DNA of 64,000 nucleotides from the NCBI RefSeq assembly GCF_004210375.1, contig NC_134834.1, positions 151,189,009 to 151,253,008 on the forward strand, given 5' to 3'. Source of the stretch: Tachypleus tridentatus (taxonomy: Eukaryota > Arthropoda > Merostomata > Xiphosura > Limulidae). Positions within the stretch are counted from its first letter, which is position 1; the number at the start of each line of letters is the position of its first letter. Of this stretch, positions 45,505 to 56,468 are shown in pieces. The notes under the pieces were generated by a model, which made no database searches, was not told the DNA's origin, and saw nothing but the letters and a program-made list of their open reading frames with translations. The position numbers and the translations under genes were made by a program.

Positions 45505-46480
45505 TTTAAAGTTTAGTTTAATCTGTACCAATAACTGCATGATAATCTGATATGTACTGGTAACTGTAGTTAATATACTGGCCGATTAGTTTAATCTGTA
45601 CCAATAACTACATGAGAATCTGATATATACTAGTAACTGTAGTTAATATACTGGCCGATTAGTTTAATCTGTACCAATAACTACATGAGAATCTGATATA
45701 TACTAGTAACTGTAGTTAATATACTGGCCGATTAGTTTAATCTGTACCAATAACTACATGAGAATCTGATATATACTAGTAACTGTAGTTAATATACTGG
45801 CCGATTAGTTTAATCTGTACCAATAACTACATGAGAATCTGATATATACTAGTAACTGTAGTTAATATACTGGCCTATTAGTTTAATCTGTACCAATAAC
45901 TGCATGAGAATCTGATATATACTAGTAACTGTAGTTAATATACTGGCCGATTAGTTTAATCTGTACCAATAACTACATGAGAATCTGATATATACTAGTA
46001 ACTGTAGTTAATATACTGGCCGATTAGTTTAATCTGTACCAATAACTACATGAGAATCTGATATATACTAGTAACTGTAGTTAATATACTGGCCTATTAG
46101 TTTAATCTGTACCAATAACTGCATGAGAATCTGATATATACTAGTAACTGTAGTTAATATACTGGCCGATTAGTTTAATCTGTACCAATAACTACATGAG
46201 AATCTGATATATACTAGTAACTGTAGTTAATATACTGGCCTATTAGTTTAATCTGTACCAATAACTGCATGATAATCTGATATATACTAGTAACTGTAGT
46301 TAATATACTGGCCGATTAGTTTAATCTGTACCAATAACTACATGAGAATCTGATATATACTAGTAACTGTAGTTAATATATTGGCCTATTAGTTTAATCT
46401 GTACCAATAACTACATGAGAATCTGATATGTACTGGTAACTGTAGTTACAATACTGACCAATTAGTTTGTTCTGTACCAG
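45505..46480. repeat. 73-bp minisatellite, about 13 copies
   Basis: Consensus 'agtttaatctgtaccaataa' plus 'ctacatgagaatctgatata' plus 'tactagtaactgtagttaat' plus 'atactggccgatt'. Linked variants (cctatt followed by tgcatga) recur. Confidence 0.97.
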
Positions 46481-47493
46481 TAACTACATTACTGTGTTTA
46501 TTTACTGCCATTACATATCTGTAATGTAGAATCACTTGCAGGGTTTTGATGCATTGAAGGTAAGGCCATGCGGTTTAAACTGGAATGGGTTCCTGTTATT
46601 GGTTTTACACGGGTAGATGCACAGATGAGTAACTGATCTGATGTGGCCGACTTTGGTAAGTTCTTATTCACAATTTCCGTTTCACCCAATGCCACTGGCT
46701 GAGAAAAGGCATGTCCTCGTGAGAAGTTATATTAATAATACACGAATCCTAACGTTTGGCTATCAATAAATTCGCACGTGAGTTATGATGTACCAAATGT
46801 TTCCGTTTTAAGCTCCAGATAACTTGAACCTTTTGTTCTATTTCTGAAGTTTCTTTGTCTTGTATTTGATTGTATGGACCTCACTTTGTCCACTTTATTA
46901 CAATACGCATTTTATCTTTTGATTACTCCTGTTGTCTTCCAAACATTCCAACCCCGATAATTGACTAATACAGATGCAACTTTATCCCAAGTAGGCATAT
47001 CCACTAATTTATCCCAAGTACGGATATCCACTAATATCAGTATCGAAGGTTATTAGATCCACACGAAACAAAGAATATTCAAGTGGTTTTTTATCAGTTT
47101 ATTCGAATTTTGAGACATAATCTGTTTTAAGACGTTGTCGGTTTCACCTTCAAAATGGATTTTTCATAGACTGCGTCATTGAAGTTTTTTCTATGACATT
47201 TTGAGTTTTTGAGTTTCAAGCGCAGATCTTCATCACAACCGGATACTTGAAACGTCGTCTAAATTGTTCCTATAGATTTATTCAACAAAATAAAAAAGAC
47301 AATTTGTATCAAACTTATTCCAAACAGCTATTTGCCTTTGATTAGTAAGAAGTTAGGCTCAAACGTGCCATCTAGCGACAAGTATAAGAATCATGTACTC
47401 AGATTACAATAGGACACCAGTGTGTCACGTACGTAACGTGTATATGGTAAGGAGCGCGCGACCTGATGCTCTACGTACCGTATTCGCCTGTGT
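46481..47493. other. upstream flank of the EFHD2-like gene
   Basis: Non-coding. It holds a CTCF-like string (47367-47379, minus) and the probable promoter region. A 'gtatatgg' at about 47439 could act as a TATA element, but this is weak. The transcription start was not determined. Confidence 0.35.
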
Positions 47494-47562
47494 TTGGACA
47501 TAGTTTCAGAACGAAGTTTGTTACTTTTACACAGCTTGTCACCACGGACTACGTATAGACTG

Positions 47563-47726
47563 ATGGCAGATACTGAGCTTACGCAAAAACTAGCCCGTCG
47601 TCAGATTTTCAACGACCAGGAAGAGGGAAGCCCAGAGCAGGTAGTTCATCAGGTGTTTAACCCTTACACAGAATTTCCAGAATTCTCCAGGAAAGAGATC
47701 AAAGAGTACAAGAAGACTTTTAACAG
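47563..47726 (+). CDS. EFHD2-like exon 1
   Basis: Codes residues 1-54 and two bases of Arg55 (AAC AG|gtgact). It contains the VFNPYTEF..FSRK signature. Confidence 0.9.
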
Positions 47727-50700
47727 GTGACTTAAAGACTAGGTCGTTTTTCTGTTCGTAGGAAGAAAATTAATAACCAAGTCTACCACTTAAGTTTTAA
47801 CAAATATATCGATTTTAATGAATTATTAATTAACATAACAATTAACTGACTCAGTAGCGGGTTCTCTCTTTTTAATTGAGTTAAAATTATTAAAAACCGT
47901 TTTCTCAACGTGTCAGTAAACGTTCAAACAATTCATAATTATAACACAAAGTATGTAGCTATCTGAATACCAGATTATGGTTATAACACAAAGTATGTAG
48001 TTATCTGGACATCACATTAGGGTTATAACACTCAGTATGTGGATACCTGGACACCAGATCATGTTTATAACACTCATTGTGTGGCTAACTGGACACCAGT
48101 TCAGAGTTGCAAAACTAAGCATGTGGTTGTCTGGACACCATATTAGGGTTATAGCATTCATTATGTGGTTAACCAGACACTTTTTTATCAACTTAAACAT
48201 CATCTGTAAAGTTCAACTTTCTTTTTAACAACTTAAACATCATCTGTAAAGTTCAACTTTCTTTTTAACAACCTAAACATCAACTAGCTTTCTATCAACT
48301 TAAACATCAACTGTCTTTCTTTCAACTCGAACATTATCTGTAATGTTCAACTGTCTTTCTATCAACTCGAACATTATCTGTAATGTTCAACTGTCTTTCT
48401 ATCAACTTAACCATTATTTGTAATGTTCAACTGTCTTTCTGTCAACTTAAATATCAACTGTAAAGTTCAACTTTCTTTCAATCAATTTAAACATCAACTG
48501 TAAAATTCAACTTCTCTTCTTCATAATTATTCGACATTTCTACCAATCCGTATTTGTATTATAAATTTTTCTCCATTTTCATCTTAGAAGAAAAATAACC
48601 GATAAATATTATTTACAATTCTAGTAATCTTACGAAGTTCGGTAACCTTTATCAAACACTATAGTAATTCCATGAGTCAACTAATATTTTTTTTATTAAC
48701 GTTTCCCGTGTGAGAAGTCAGGGCGTCGTTGTTGGAAACTTGATGACCGACCTGAAATACATTCTTAACTGCGCCAGGTTTTATAAACTTATTGTAGGAA
48801 GTGAGGTTTTTTTGACCCAATACTCACAGGTGTACCGGTCCTTCGCCACAGGATAGACGTCTCTTGGAAACAGTGTTCGGTTTAGTGATTTAATTCATGC
48901 AGTGTAAGTCGACCCAAAGTTTTTAAGATATGCCCCTCTGCATCTAAAAACGTGTTAGGGATTTTTAACATATAAACAGAAACCTACAACAAAAATATAT
49001 TTTAGGCGACATCTAGGAGTTCTAGTAAATTTCACGAGGATATGAACCTTGCATATCGACGTAGAAAACCTCAAAGTTAAGAGGTTAACAAACAGCCACA
49101 AAATACTGAAGTCAGGTGAACTGATAAGCCAAACTTTATAACTCCATTCAGCTAGAGATGTATAGATTTGTTATTTATTTCCGAGCTACACGAAGGCTGT
49201 AGACTTGAGACGATAGATAAGAGGGAAGGAAGGCAACCATTCGACAGGACCCTTAGCAAAATCTTGGTCTACAGTTGTCAGACCGAATAGAAAGATTTGA
49301 TCGTCACTTTTATAACACAGTCACGACATCAAAGTGCGAAACACGATTTTGAGGGAACGGGACGCGAACAGTTAATCCTACAATTCATATTCCGGCACAC
49401 AAGACCATGCCTGAAACTGAACGTAAATTACGTCATTAGCGAAACAAGAACAACATAAGGAGTATGTCTAGATATGTAAGAAATAAAACATTTAATTACT
49501 ATGGTTATGTTGACAATTTTATTTACTTTTATTTTGTAAATAGGGTAAAATTGATCACTGTTCATCATGGTCAGTACATCATGTGATGAAGCTTGTCACT
49601 TTGTTGTTTTAATTTCATGACCAGGTTAACAAGTTGGATGTTATATCAGTTGATAATAAGTAAAATTTATACCTCTTGCTAAACCACTATTAGTCTGATC
49701 ACGACTGTTTAAACCCCGTGATAAACCACTCGTAGTCTGATCACGACTGTTTAAACCCCGTGATAAACCACTCGTAGTTTGATCACGACTGTTTAAACCC
49801 CGTGATAAGCCACTAGTAGTTTGAACACGACTGTTTAAACCCCGTGAAGAACAATTAGTAGTCTGATTACGACTGTTTAAACCTCGTGATTAATCAGGAT
49901 TACTGTTAGATAATATAATTTGTTGACTTCCAGATTATATAAAGATTTACATAATCCTGTTTAATGTCCAAGTTTAAATGAACACCAAGAGGAAGACAGT
50001 TAGTCAGTGGTGCTCACCCCGATTCTTAAGATTCTGTTATCTGAACACTGTTATTAAACCCTCACAACCCCAGGCTTTCGAACAAAGTTTTTTTAGAACA
50101 AGAGGACTCGAATAACAATCCCTTAGACTGACACTAACAGCTGGACAGTTGTTTTTGGTTTTGTTTTTTGGCGCAAATAGCCTAGCTACTTTGCGCCATA
50201 AAACGCCGAACCAACCATTGAACTTCACTTTTAAATAACCATTGCCTGCGTGTTCAAACGTTTACATTTCAAACGGATATATTGATAGCAAAATAAATAC
50301 AGTTAGTTTGTAACTGGAGTTATTAACGTTTGAAATACAGCCAGGTCTGAACCGGTAGTTTGAAGCTAGAGAGATAGTAAAGTCATAATAGGAATACAGA
50401 CTTAAAGAGTGCTACGGTGCCATAATACAATTTTAAAAGTAAATGGAATTCTACTTTTAAATTACTGCCAAACCATAATTGGTAACTTAACGAATTTACA
50501 GAATAGTCTTTTGTAAGAACTCGTGCACAAGTGTAGTATTTAGAATTATTTTCATTTCACTGAAACACAAATTATCTTCATAAAAGTGACAACCAGGAAA
50601 TGTACGGACAAGGGACAACGAAGGAAGATAAAGAACCGGATTTTATGATTGGAACGCTTACGTTGGCACGTGCTTACCTCTTTTAGTTTTCAAAATAAAA

Positions 50701-53700
50701 TTTTCGAGAAAAATTATTCCATTTTATAATTTTACAGGTTTTTTGTTATTTAAATATTAATGAGGAAATGTTTTGTAAAGCTAATAGCTGTCTTTGTTGA
50801 GAGTAAGGCCCACGTCCATTTTGAATTAGGTTTAACAACTTGTAATCACTTGTCTTCAGACGAGACGTAATAGCTCTGGGGTATATTTTGAATAAAATAA
50901 TATATTTTTATTCCAGAACCTTTAATCGTTCCGTATAATAACAGTAGAAGTAATGGTATTAACACTGGGTAACCGATGTCTTGAAAATAAATTATATATA
51001 TATATATATTATACAAAGAATGCTGCCATGCAGACTAACGTGCTATGATGGGACTCCACAGTTGCAGGAAGGAGAGTCAGTGCTAAGGTGTTCTAGCATG
51101 TAAATGATGGAAAGAAACAAAAATGAAATGTATTGTTTGTAAATGTTCTTTACCTCATCAAACTATTCCCTGGACTTTCAGCTGTGGGCGCGTTATATGA
51201 GTAACAGTCAAACCCTTAGCTTGGTAGAGTACTGTCTGGTCATCAGCTCACAATTAAAAAGAGATACGTATGTTTATTTGCATAGAACACAGACAAAATA
51301 CAGACGGAGATTTTAAAGTCCTTGGTTCACAAGAGTCTTTTACACATTTCAAATCTAAACCTGGAAGTAAATGATTATCTTGTAAACATGGGAAGGAAAA
51401 AAAGTTTCATCTTCTTTTAATATGTTTATTTGCCGTTAAACACAAAGCTACACAAGAGACTATCTGCACAATGCTCACTGCAGGGATCAAATCTCCAATT
51501 TTATCATTATTTACTTTTGAGCATACCGCTCTGCCAGCAGGGAACTTTAGACACGAATTTAGGTTTTCATCCTACTTTTTTTTAACATCGTAAGTCAAAA
51601 ATTGTAATTTGGTTACTTTAATTTATAAATAACAGTGATAGGTGGCGCTGTTGTGTATTTTGTTGAGTTGAGAATAATGATTAACGTAATTATCCTCTCA
51701 CCCGGAAGGGGGCTAAGTATTGCAGTAGGATTCTTTACTGTGTTTTCGCGTGCGTATTTCGATAATTAACTTATCAATTTACATGAAACTTTTACATAAG
51801 ATAGGAAGTCAATGTGGGACAGCCCATTCCAAATTTAATCCAGATCTGAATACGGGTTCTGCATTACTCTGAAGCATTTTTTATAATGGGTAAATAGGAT
51901 ATTTTCGTGGTTTTGGGTTGATAGCTGTATAAATTGTGAGAGGATTTTTACCAAACTTCATGGACACATTAAGGTTGAGACTCCTGACCACACGACAGAA
52001 AATGATCCAGATCGTTGATCATTCGGGATCTGAGAAGAATCCGAGTTTTCGAAGGTGAAACTTAACGTTATCCAGTATAAACACATACAATCTCTAAAGG
52101 GGCGGCGGGGCGAGAGTATGTAATCTTTCTGATTATTCTTGTTCTGCTACACCAACTGGGAGCACAAAGTAACTTAGATAAAACAATCAAAATTATTACC
52201 ATGTGTTGTAGCTGATTTGTGACATTTAAACATTTTCACTTGATGATACCACATAAAACCTAGTGCGTGTAGCAAATGGTCTTCAGTATCTAAACATTTT
52301 TACACTAAGCCTTGTGTAGCAGCTGATCTTTAATAATTAGATATTTTCATACTAAGCCTAGTGTAGCAAGCAGCTGGTCTTTAGTATCTAAGCGTGTTTA
52401 CACTATATCTAACATCAGAACTAACACAGTCTCTTGAATTATTTTAAACAAAAAGAATCACGCCCTCTACTGTCGTATTTCAATAGATAAAACATTTAAT
52501 TGCACTTGCACTGATGAAAATATTGCAGAAAGAACTCGTAATGCCCTCCAGAAACGTGACTGTTACAAATTATGTTAGATCTACTTTAAGTGGAAGTTCG
52601 ATCAGGACAACTCCACAGGAGGTAAATTTCCGTACAAAGTATGTGTAAAGATGTGGAATGCCACCTCACCTCAAACACTCGTGTGCACGTGCGTGTGAGA
52701 TACATAACTGGCAGTGTACTAACAGAACGCAACAGCGTGACCTTGTTTATTATCCGTAAAGCGATTATTGTCTGAACTAATCTGCTTGAGAATTTCTAGA
52801 TCGTTTTTTCTCATCTTTGTTTTAGTATCTTTTCAGTTTCTCCTCTGGAGACTTTCATGAACATTGCTTTACTAACCATTTTATGACTTTAAAACAAAAT
52901 AATTTTTAAAGTGGCAGCACTTTTGTGGATTTTAAAAAGATAAACAGTATTATATGTTTATAACGACCGCTAGGGCGTTTGTCTGACTTCTGCTCCTCTA
53001 CAGATAAAAGTATATGACAACATATTTGGTTAGCGTGTCTACACAGGATGGATTTTCCACTGTTTCCACTGTCGTAAAACGTAACCAGCTCACTTCAAGG
53101 TTTAATTTTACAGTTAAATTTTGTAACTCATAGAGCGTGTGTTTTATGATCTATATCTAAATTACAGACCAAATGAAACTCTATAGATATTCAAGAGTAT
53201 TTCTTATAGTTAACATCTAAACCAAAAACTGAATTTCCACGGATTAAAAGATCAAGGTTTGAATCTACAGTGTTTGTTTAATTAAGCTGTGGATAGTATT
53301 TAAACACACACACTGTTAGTGTTATTGAGGCATGATCATAGTTTGAACCTACAGTATTTGTTTAAGTAAACTATTAATATTATTTAAGCACACACTGTTA
53401 GTGTTATAAAGGTATGATCATGGTTTGAACCTACTGTGAGCGTACAGTGTTAGTTTTAGTGTGGTGTGTTTTATGAATTATCTGTGACTGTACAGTGTTA
53501 GTTCTGGTAAGGTGTGTTTTATGGATTATCTTTGAGTGTATGTTAGTTTTGACTAAGGTGTGTTTTATGGATCATCTTTGAGTGTACAATGTTTGTTTTG
53601 AATAAGGTGTGTTTTATGGATTATTAGTGAACCTACTGTATTAGTTACACTAAGATGTGTTTTATGGATTAGAAAAAAAAGGAAATTATCTTCTAGCATA

Positions 53701-55735
53701 TTTATAGTAGAGTTAATATTTATATGACGATGACGAAGTTAATGTGTGTAAATATATTAATTCTACTTTTCAACACAAAGGTTCGACATTGGAACTGATG
53801 GGTTTATCGATTTGGAGGACCTGAAGAGAATGATGGAAAAACTTGGGGTTCCTCAAACCCACATTAGTTTAAAAGATATGATTCACAAAGTCGACGAAGA
53901 TAAAGAAAAAAAAATTAGCTTCAGAGAGGTGAGAGAAAGGCTAAGGAAGAATTTTATTATCAGAGGGGGCAAATTTACAAAGCTTATGAAGTGGGGTAAC
54001 GGTAACTGATAAGCTGGGTTCTTATTAGAATATATACTTTGTTTTCTGGTTCTCGTTATCTTTCTTAAGGAAAACTACACCCTCTATGTAGTTGCAATAT
54101 TTATTCCGTGTAACAGCAGAAACGTCAAGAAATGCGCCCATGTTTAAATATAAATAACTTAAATCAACATTTCGCTCGTTTGGTTTATCTCCGAAGATTG
54201 TCCTTACAAGTGAGATGACAAATGACATAAAATGGAAAGTAAGAAACCTGACCTGGTTTCGAACCTATGCTTGAGGTCTTTCTTATGGAATAAAGTTCTC
54301 AAAAGAGGGATCAGTAAACTCTTTGGTTTCGGTTTCACTTAAAGTATCAATTGGTTTTATTAGTTTATTATATTGTAGTGGTTAACTTAGTTACAAATAT
54401 CACTCATTTGTCTGGTTAAATAAATGCTTCCTAGAAGAAGAGACTGTGATAATTTTGTCTAACACACACATTGTAACTGTTTCGGCCTTCCTAAGTCATT
54501 TTGTTTGCTTGTTTTTGAATTTCGCGCAAGCATACTAACATTGAAACCGTAGTTGGTGTCTTGTTCCAGTTTCTTCTGATTTTTCGCAAGGCCAAAGATG
54601 GAGACCTCAGTACAGACAGTGGTCTGGACCAGTTGGCCAAAGTAGCTGAAATTGACGTAGAACAGGCTGGAGTTGGAGCAGCTAAAACCTTTTTGAAGCG
54701 AAAGTAAGTTACTCACAAATCAGATTCTTAAACTAATGTTTCATGCTATAAATTTCTTATTTGTGAGTTTTGTTTGTTTAGGTCGGTTTGAATTTCGCGC
54801 AAAGCTACAGGAGGGCTATCTGCGCTACCCGTATCTAATTTAAAAGTTAAAGGTTAGAGGGAAAACAACTAGTCATCACCACCCACCATCAACTCTTGGG
54901 CTACTTTTTAGTAACGAATAGTGGGATTGACCGTGACATTATTATGCACCCACGAACTGAAAGGGCGAGCATATTTGGTGTGTCGATGATTCGAACTCGC
55001 GATCCTCAAATTGCGAGTAGAGTGCCCTACAGTGGGCTATTTATGAGAATATAATCAAAATTAATGGTATTATCTGGTAATTTCTAAAATTAACCATTGA
55101 TTAAAATTAAAATTAATTTTAATTTACTGTATTTTGTTTTAACAGCTTAAAATGAGGCATTTCGTTTAGCAGTTTCCTAATAGATTTATAACCGTTTCCA
55201 GGTGAGTCAGCTGTAACTTATAACTCTAAAACCTGAGATTCGATTTCCTGCGTTGGACTAAGTTTAGGTAGCCTATTGTGTAGCTTTGTTTCAGAGAAAT
55301 AACAACAATAACATTTAATGTGAAACGTGTTAAATATATAATGGCTATATGCTCAAAAATTCGTAGGTTTTTCAAACTGAAAAGAAAACCGGGGTAAAAG
55401 TCAGTTTGCCAGAAGTTAATTAATGTTGTTTGTTTTGGTTTTTTTCCTTAATAGAATAAATTTATTTTTATACATTTGCCTTTGTGCAGAAAATGTTACA
55501 TCAAAAAACAAACTATTTAGACCTTATGTAATGACAAAATAAAATATTTGGTTTTTAAATAATTTAACTATTGTTTAACTTCCTGACAAAGGTCGAGGAA
55601 CAAAGACGGTACAATAAATTTGAAGAAGAAATTCGCTCTGAACAAGAAGAACGACGACGAAAGGACGAAGAACGAAGACAACGTAAAGCAGCCTTCAAAG
55701 AAAAAACAAACTTTTTCAACCAAACTACTGTATGA
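47563..55735 (+). CDS. EFHD2/swiprosin-1-like EF-hand protein
   Basis: Calcium-binding actin-associated adaptor of the EFHD1/EFHD2 (Swip-1) family. Exons are 47563-47726, 53781-53928, 54570-54704 and 55592-55735, giving 196 residues (human EFHD2 about 240, fly Swip-1 about 217). Layout: N-terminal MADTELTQKLARRQIF, then the family signature VFNPYTEFPEFSRKEIKEYK (residues about 31-50). EF-hand 1 has loop DIGTDGFIDLED (57-68), and EF-hand 2 has loop DEDKEKKISFRE (93-104), where Glu and Lys replace the usual Asp and Gly at loop positions 5 and 6. Then FLLIFRKAKDGDLSTDSGLD (105-124) and a charged coiled coil (about 150-190). ATG 47563 was chosen because ELTQKLARR aligns with the family; an in-frame ATG at 47494 would add 23 residues. 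The exon 3/4 junction is one base out of phase with a GT donor (see findings). Confidence 0.93.
47939..48181. repeat. 42-bp minisatellite in intron 1, six diverged copies
   Basis: The unit resembles 'tataacactcagtatgtgga' plus 'tacctggacaccagatcatg' and 'tt'. It is a multiple of 3, which creates overlapping open frames on both strands. Confidence 0.9.
48182..48515. repeat. 40-bp minisatellite in intron 1, about eight diverged copies
   Basis: The unit resembles 'ctttctatcaacttaaacat' plus 'catctgtaaagttcaactgt'. It directly follows the 42-bp array; some units are internally deleted. Confidence 0.9.
48516..49160 (+). other. EFHD2-like intron 1 sequence
   Basis: Non-coding. Nothing recognised. 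Confidence 0.4.
49165..49411 (-). mobile_element. degenerate family 1 SINE
   Basis: Order and spacing match family 1 on the minus strand: 'gagctacacgaaggctgtag', 'aagagggaaggaaggcaacc', 'gggacgcgaacagttaatcc', 'ggcacacaagaccatgcc'. Heavily mutated. Confidence 0.5.
49675..49893. repeat. 42-bp minisatellite, five copies
   Basis: The unit begins 'aaaccactcgtagtctgatc' then 'acgactgtttaaaccccgtg'. The period is 42, counted from 'aaaccact' at 49681, 49723 and 49765. It is in intron 1. Confidence 0.93.
49894..50149 (+). other. EFHD2-like intron 1 sequence
   Basis: Non-coding spacer before the LINE 3' fragment. Confidence 0.4.
50150..50216 (+). mobile_element. I-like LINE 3' terminal fragment
   Basis: The perfect terminal stem GGCGCA (50170-50175) / TGCGCC (50192-50197) around 'aatagcctagctactt', then 'ataaaacgccgaaccaacca'. 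Extreme 5' truncation. Confidence 0.65.
50217..51170 (+). other. EFHD2-like intron 1 sequence
   Basis: Non-coding, with an (at)n run at about 50992-51010. Confidence 0.4.
51172..51230 (+). mobile_element. family 1 SINE fragment (middle)
   Basis: 'ctttcagctgtgggcgcgtt' followed by 'atatgagtaacagtcaaacc' matches the central SINE segment 'tttcagccgtggggcgttat', 'aatgtgacggtcaatccc'. No head or tail. Confidence 0.5.
51424..51541 (-). mobile_element. tRNA-derived SINE, family 2
   Basis: Short SINE on the minus strand: 'ctgctggcagagcggtatgc' head, a degraded B-box region, and the 3' module 'gtgcagatagtctcttgtgt' plus 'agctttgtgtttaa'. Confidence 0.65.
51542..53230 (+). other. EFHD2-like intron 1 sequence
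   Basis: Mostly non-coding. A three-copy diverged repeat of about 60 bp at 52215-52405 shares 'tgtgtagcagctgatcttta' and 'tctaaacatttttacactaa'. A CTCF-like string is at 51638-51650. Confidence 0.45.
53270..53437. repeat. two-copy repeat, about 85 bp
   Basis: Two copies sharing 'gtttgaacctacagtatttg', 'cacacactgttagtgttat' and 'catgatcat', just upstream of the 48-bp array. Confidence 0.7.
53438..53675. repeat. about 48-bp tandem repeat, five copies
   Basis: 'ggtgtgttttatggattatc' recurs at 53463, 53511, 53557, 53606 and (one change) 53654, with spacings of 46-49 bp. The array ends about 105 bp before exon 2. Confidence 0.85.
53781..53928 (+). CDS. EFHD2-like exon 2 (both EF-hands)
   Basis: 148 nt, starting with the third base of Arg55 after acacaaag and ending FRE|gtgaga in phase 0. 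Encodes FDIGTDGFIDLEDLKRMMEK, LGVPQTHISLKDMIHKVDED and KEKKISFRE. Confidence 0.93.
53929..54569 (+). other. EFHD2-like intron 2
   Basis: Non-coding, with acceptor 'ggtgtcttgttccag'. Just before it, 'ttgtttttgaatttcgcgca' at about 54506-54527 looks like the 3' tip of a family 1 SINE. Confidence 0.55.
54570..54704 (+). CDS. EFHD2-like exon 3
   Basis: 45 codons, FLLIFRKAKDGDLSTDSGLD, QLAKVAEIDVEQAGVGAAKT, FLKRK. The homologous phase requires the exon to end after AAG at 54704, but the donor gtaagt begins at 54704, so one base is shared. Confidence 0.88.
54771..55037 (-). mobile_element. tRNA-derived SINE, family 1
   Basis: Minus-strand copy in intron 3 with the 3' tip 'gaatttcgcgcaaagctaca', the 'accacccaccatcaactc' block, a B-box-like 'gattcgaactc' and a degraded head. 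Confidence 0.85.
55199..55310 (+). mobile_element. tRNA-derived SINE, family 2
   Basis: Plus-strand copy in intron 3: 'ctgagattcgatttcctgcg' (B-box region), then the 3' module 'aggtagcctattgtgtagct' and a caacaacaataac tail. Confidence 0.65.
55592..55735 (+). CDS. EFHD2-like exon 4 (coiled coil, C terminus)
   Basis: 47 codons then TGA 55733-55735: VEEQRRYNKFEEEIRSEQEE, RRRKDEERRQRKAAFKEKTN, FFNQTTV. It aligns with the family's 'FEEEIKAEQEERK...RKAAFKE' coiled coil. A poly(A) signal AATAAA is at 55816-55821. Confidence 0.92.
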   Translation, partial: VEEQRRYNKFEEEIRSEQEERRRKDEERRQRKAAFKEKTNFFNQTTV

Positions 55736-55815
55736 GATGGTGCTGTCATCTATGGATCAATCATCATACTAACATTTACAGTTTTAAGGCTTAGGAAGGA
55801 ATGTGTACACTGTAA

Positions 55816-55821
55816 AATAAA
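55816..55821 (+). terminator. poly(A) signal of the EFHD2-like gene
   Basis: AATAAA 81 bp after the stop codon, followed within 30 bp by a T-rich stretch. It is the first candidate downstream of the stop. Confidence 0.6.
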
Positions 55822-56210
55822 TATTCTTTATGGTCAGTTTTATATATTTTTATGTTAGTACATTACTTCAAACTTGTATTATTTGTGACATCTGCTCTAG
55901 TAAATTTTTTATATTCTTCTGTCGAGAACTGTATTTTAACAAAACTTGTGCGTCTGTCTGTAAATGTGTGTGTTTCTGAGAGAGAGAAAGAGAAGAAAAA
56001 TACAGAGGGGAAAAACATACTTGATTTGTTCTCTACTTTCAGACATTCTTACCTACAAAATTATACACGTTTCAATATTGTTAAAAAGAAGCTCACTGGT
56101 CTTGCCATTTTACCAAGAAGATTGAGGGTTGAGTTGGTAAAGATTTTGAGATGGTCGTTAAAAATCAGTGTTGAAAAGCTGAAAACAGAAGTAATGTTAC
56201 AAGCGTTATG
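55822..56210. other. downstream flank
   Basis: An open frame runs through here into the SINE but has no recognisable domain. Regarded as non-coding. Confidence 0.4.
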
Positions 56211-56212
56211 GA

Positions 56213-56468
56213 GCCCGGTATGTCTAGGTGGGTTAAGATGTTTGACTTGTAATCCGAGGTCACGGGTTCGAATCTCGGTAGCACCAAACATGCCCTCGCC
56301 CTTTAAGCCATGGGGCGTTATAATGTTACGTTGGTAAAAGAGTAAGCAAAGAGTTGGCGGTGGGTGGTGATGATTAGCTGCTTTTCCTCTGGTCTTACAC
56401 TGCTAAATTAGGGACGGATAGCGCAGATAACTCTTGAGTAGCTTTGCGCGAAAGTAAAAAATAAACCA
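56213..56468 (+). mobile_element. tRNA-derived SINE, family 1
   Basis: Plus-strand, full length: head 'gcccggtatgtctaggtggg', anticodon-like arm 'gacttgtaatccgaggtc', B box 'gggttcgaatctc', the 'ggcggtgggtggtgatga' block and terminal stem GCGCA (56421-56425) / TGCGC (56445-56449). Confidence 0.92.

Noticed and set aside
43466-46480. CRISPR-like regular repeats
   Set aside because: Units are contiguous tandem repeats with no unique spacers, in an animal genome; no cas-like genes.
48012-48228. Overlapping 63-codon frames on both strands
   Set aside because: They arise from a 42-bp tandem array whose period is divisible by three.
55852-56337. 161-codon + strand frame downstream of the EFHD2-like gene
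   Set aside because: Its second half is SINE sequence (from 56213) and the first half has no recognisable motif. The minus frame at 56061-56291 overlaps the same SINE.
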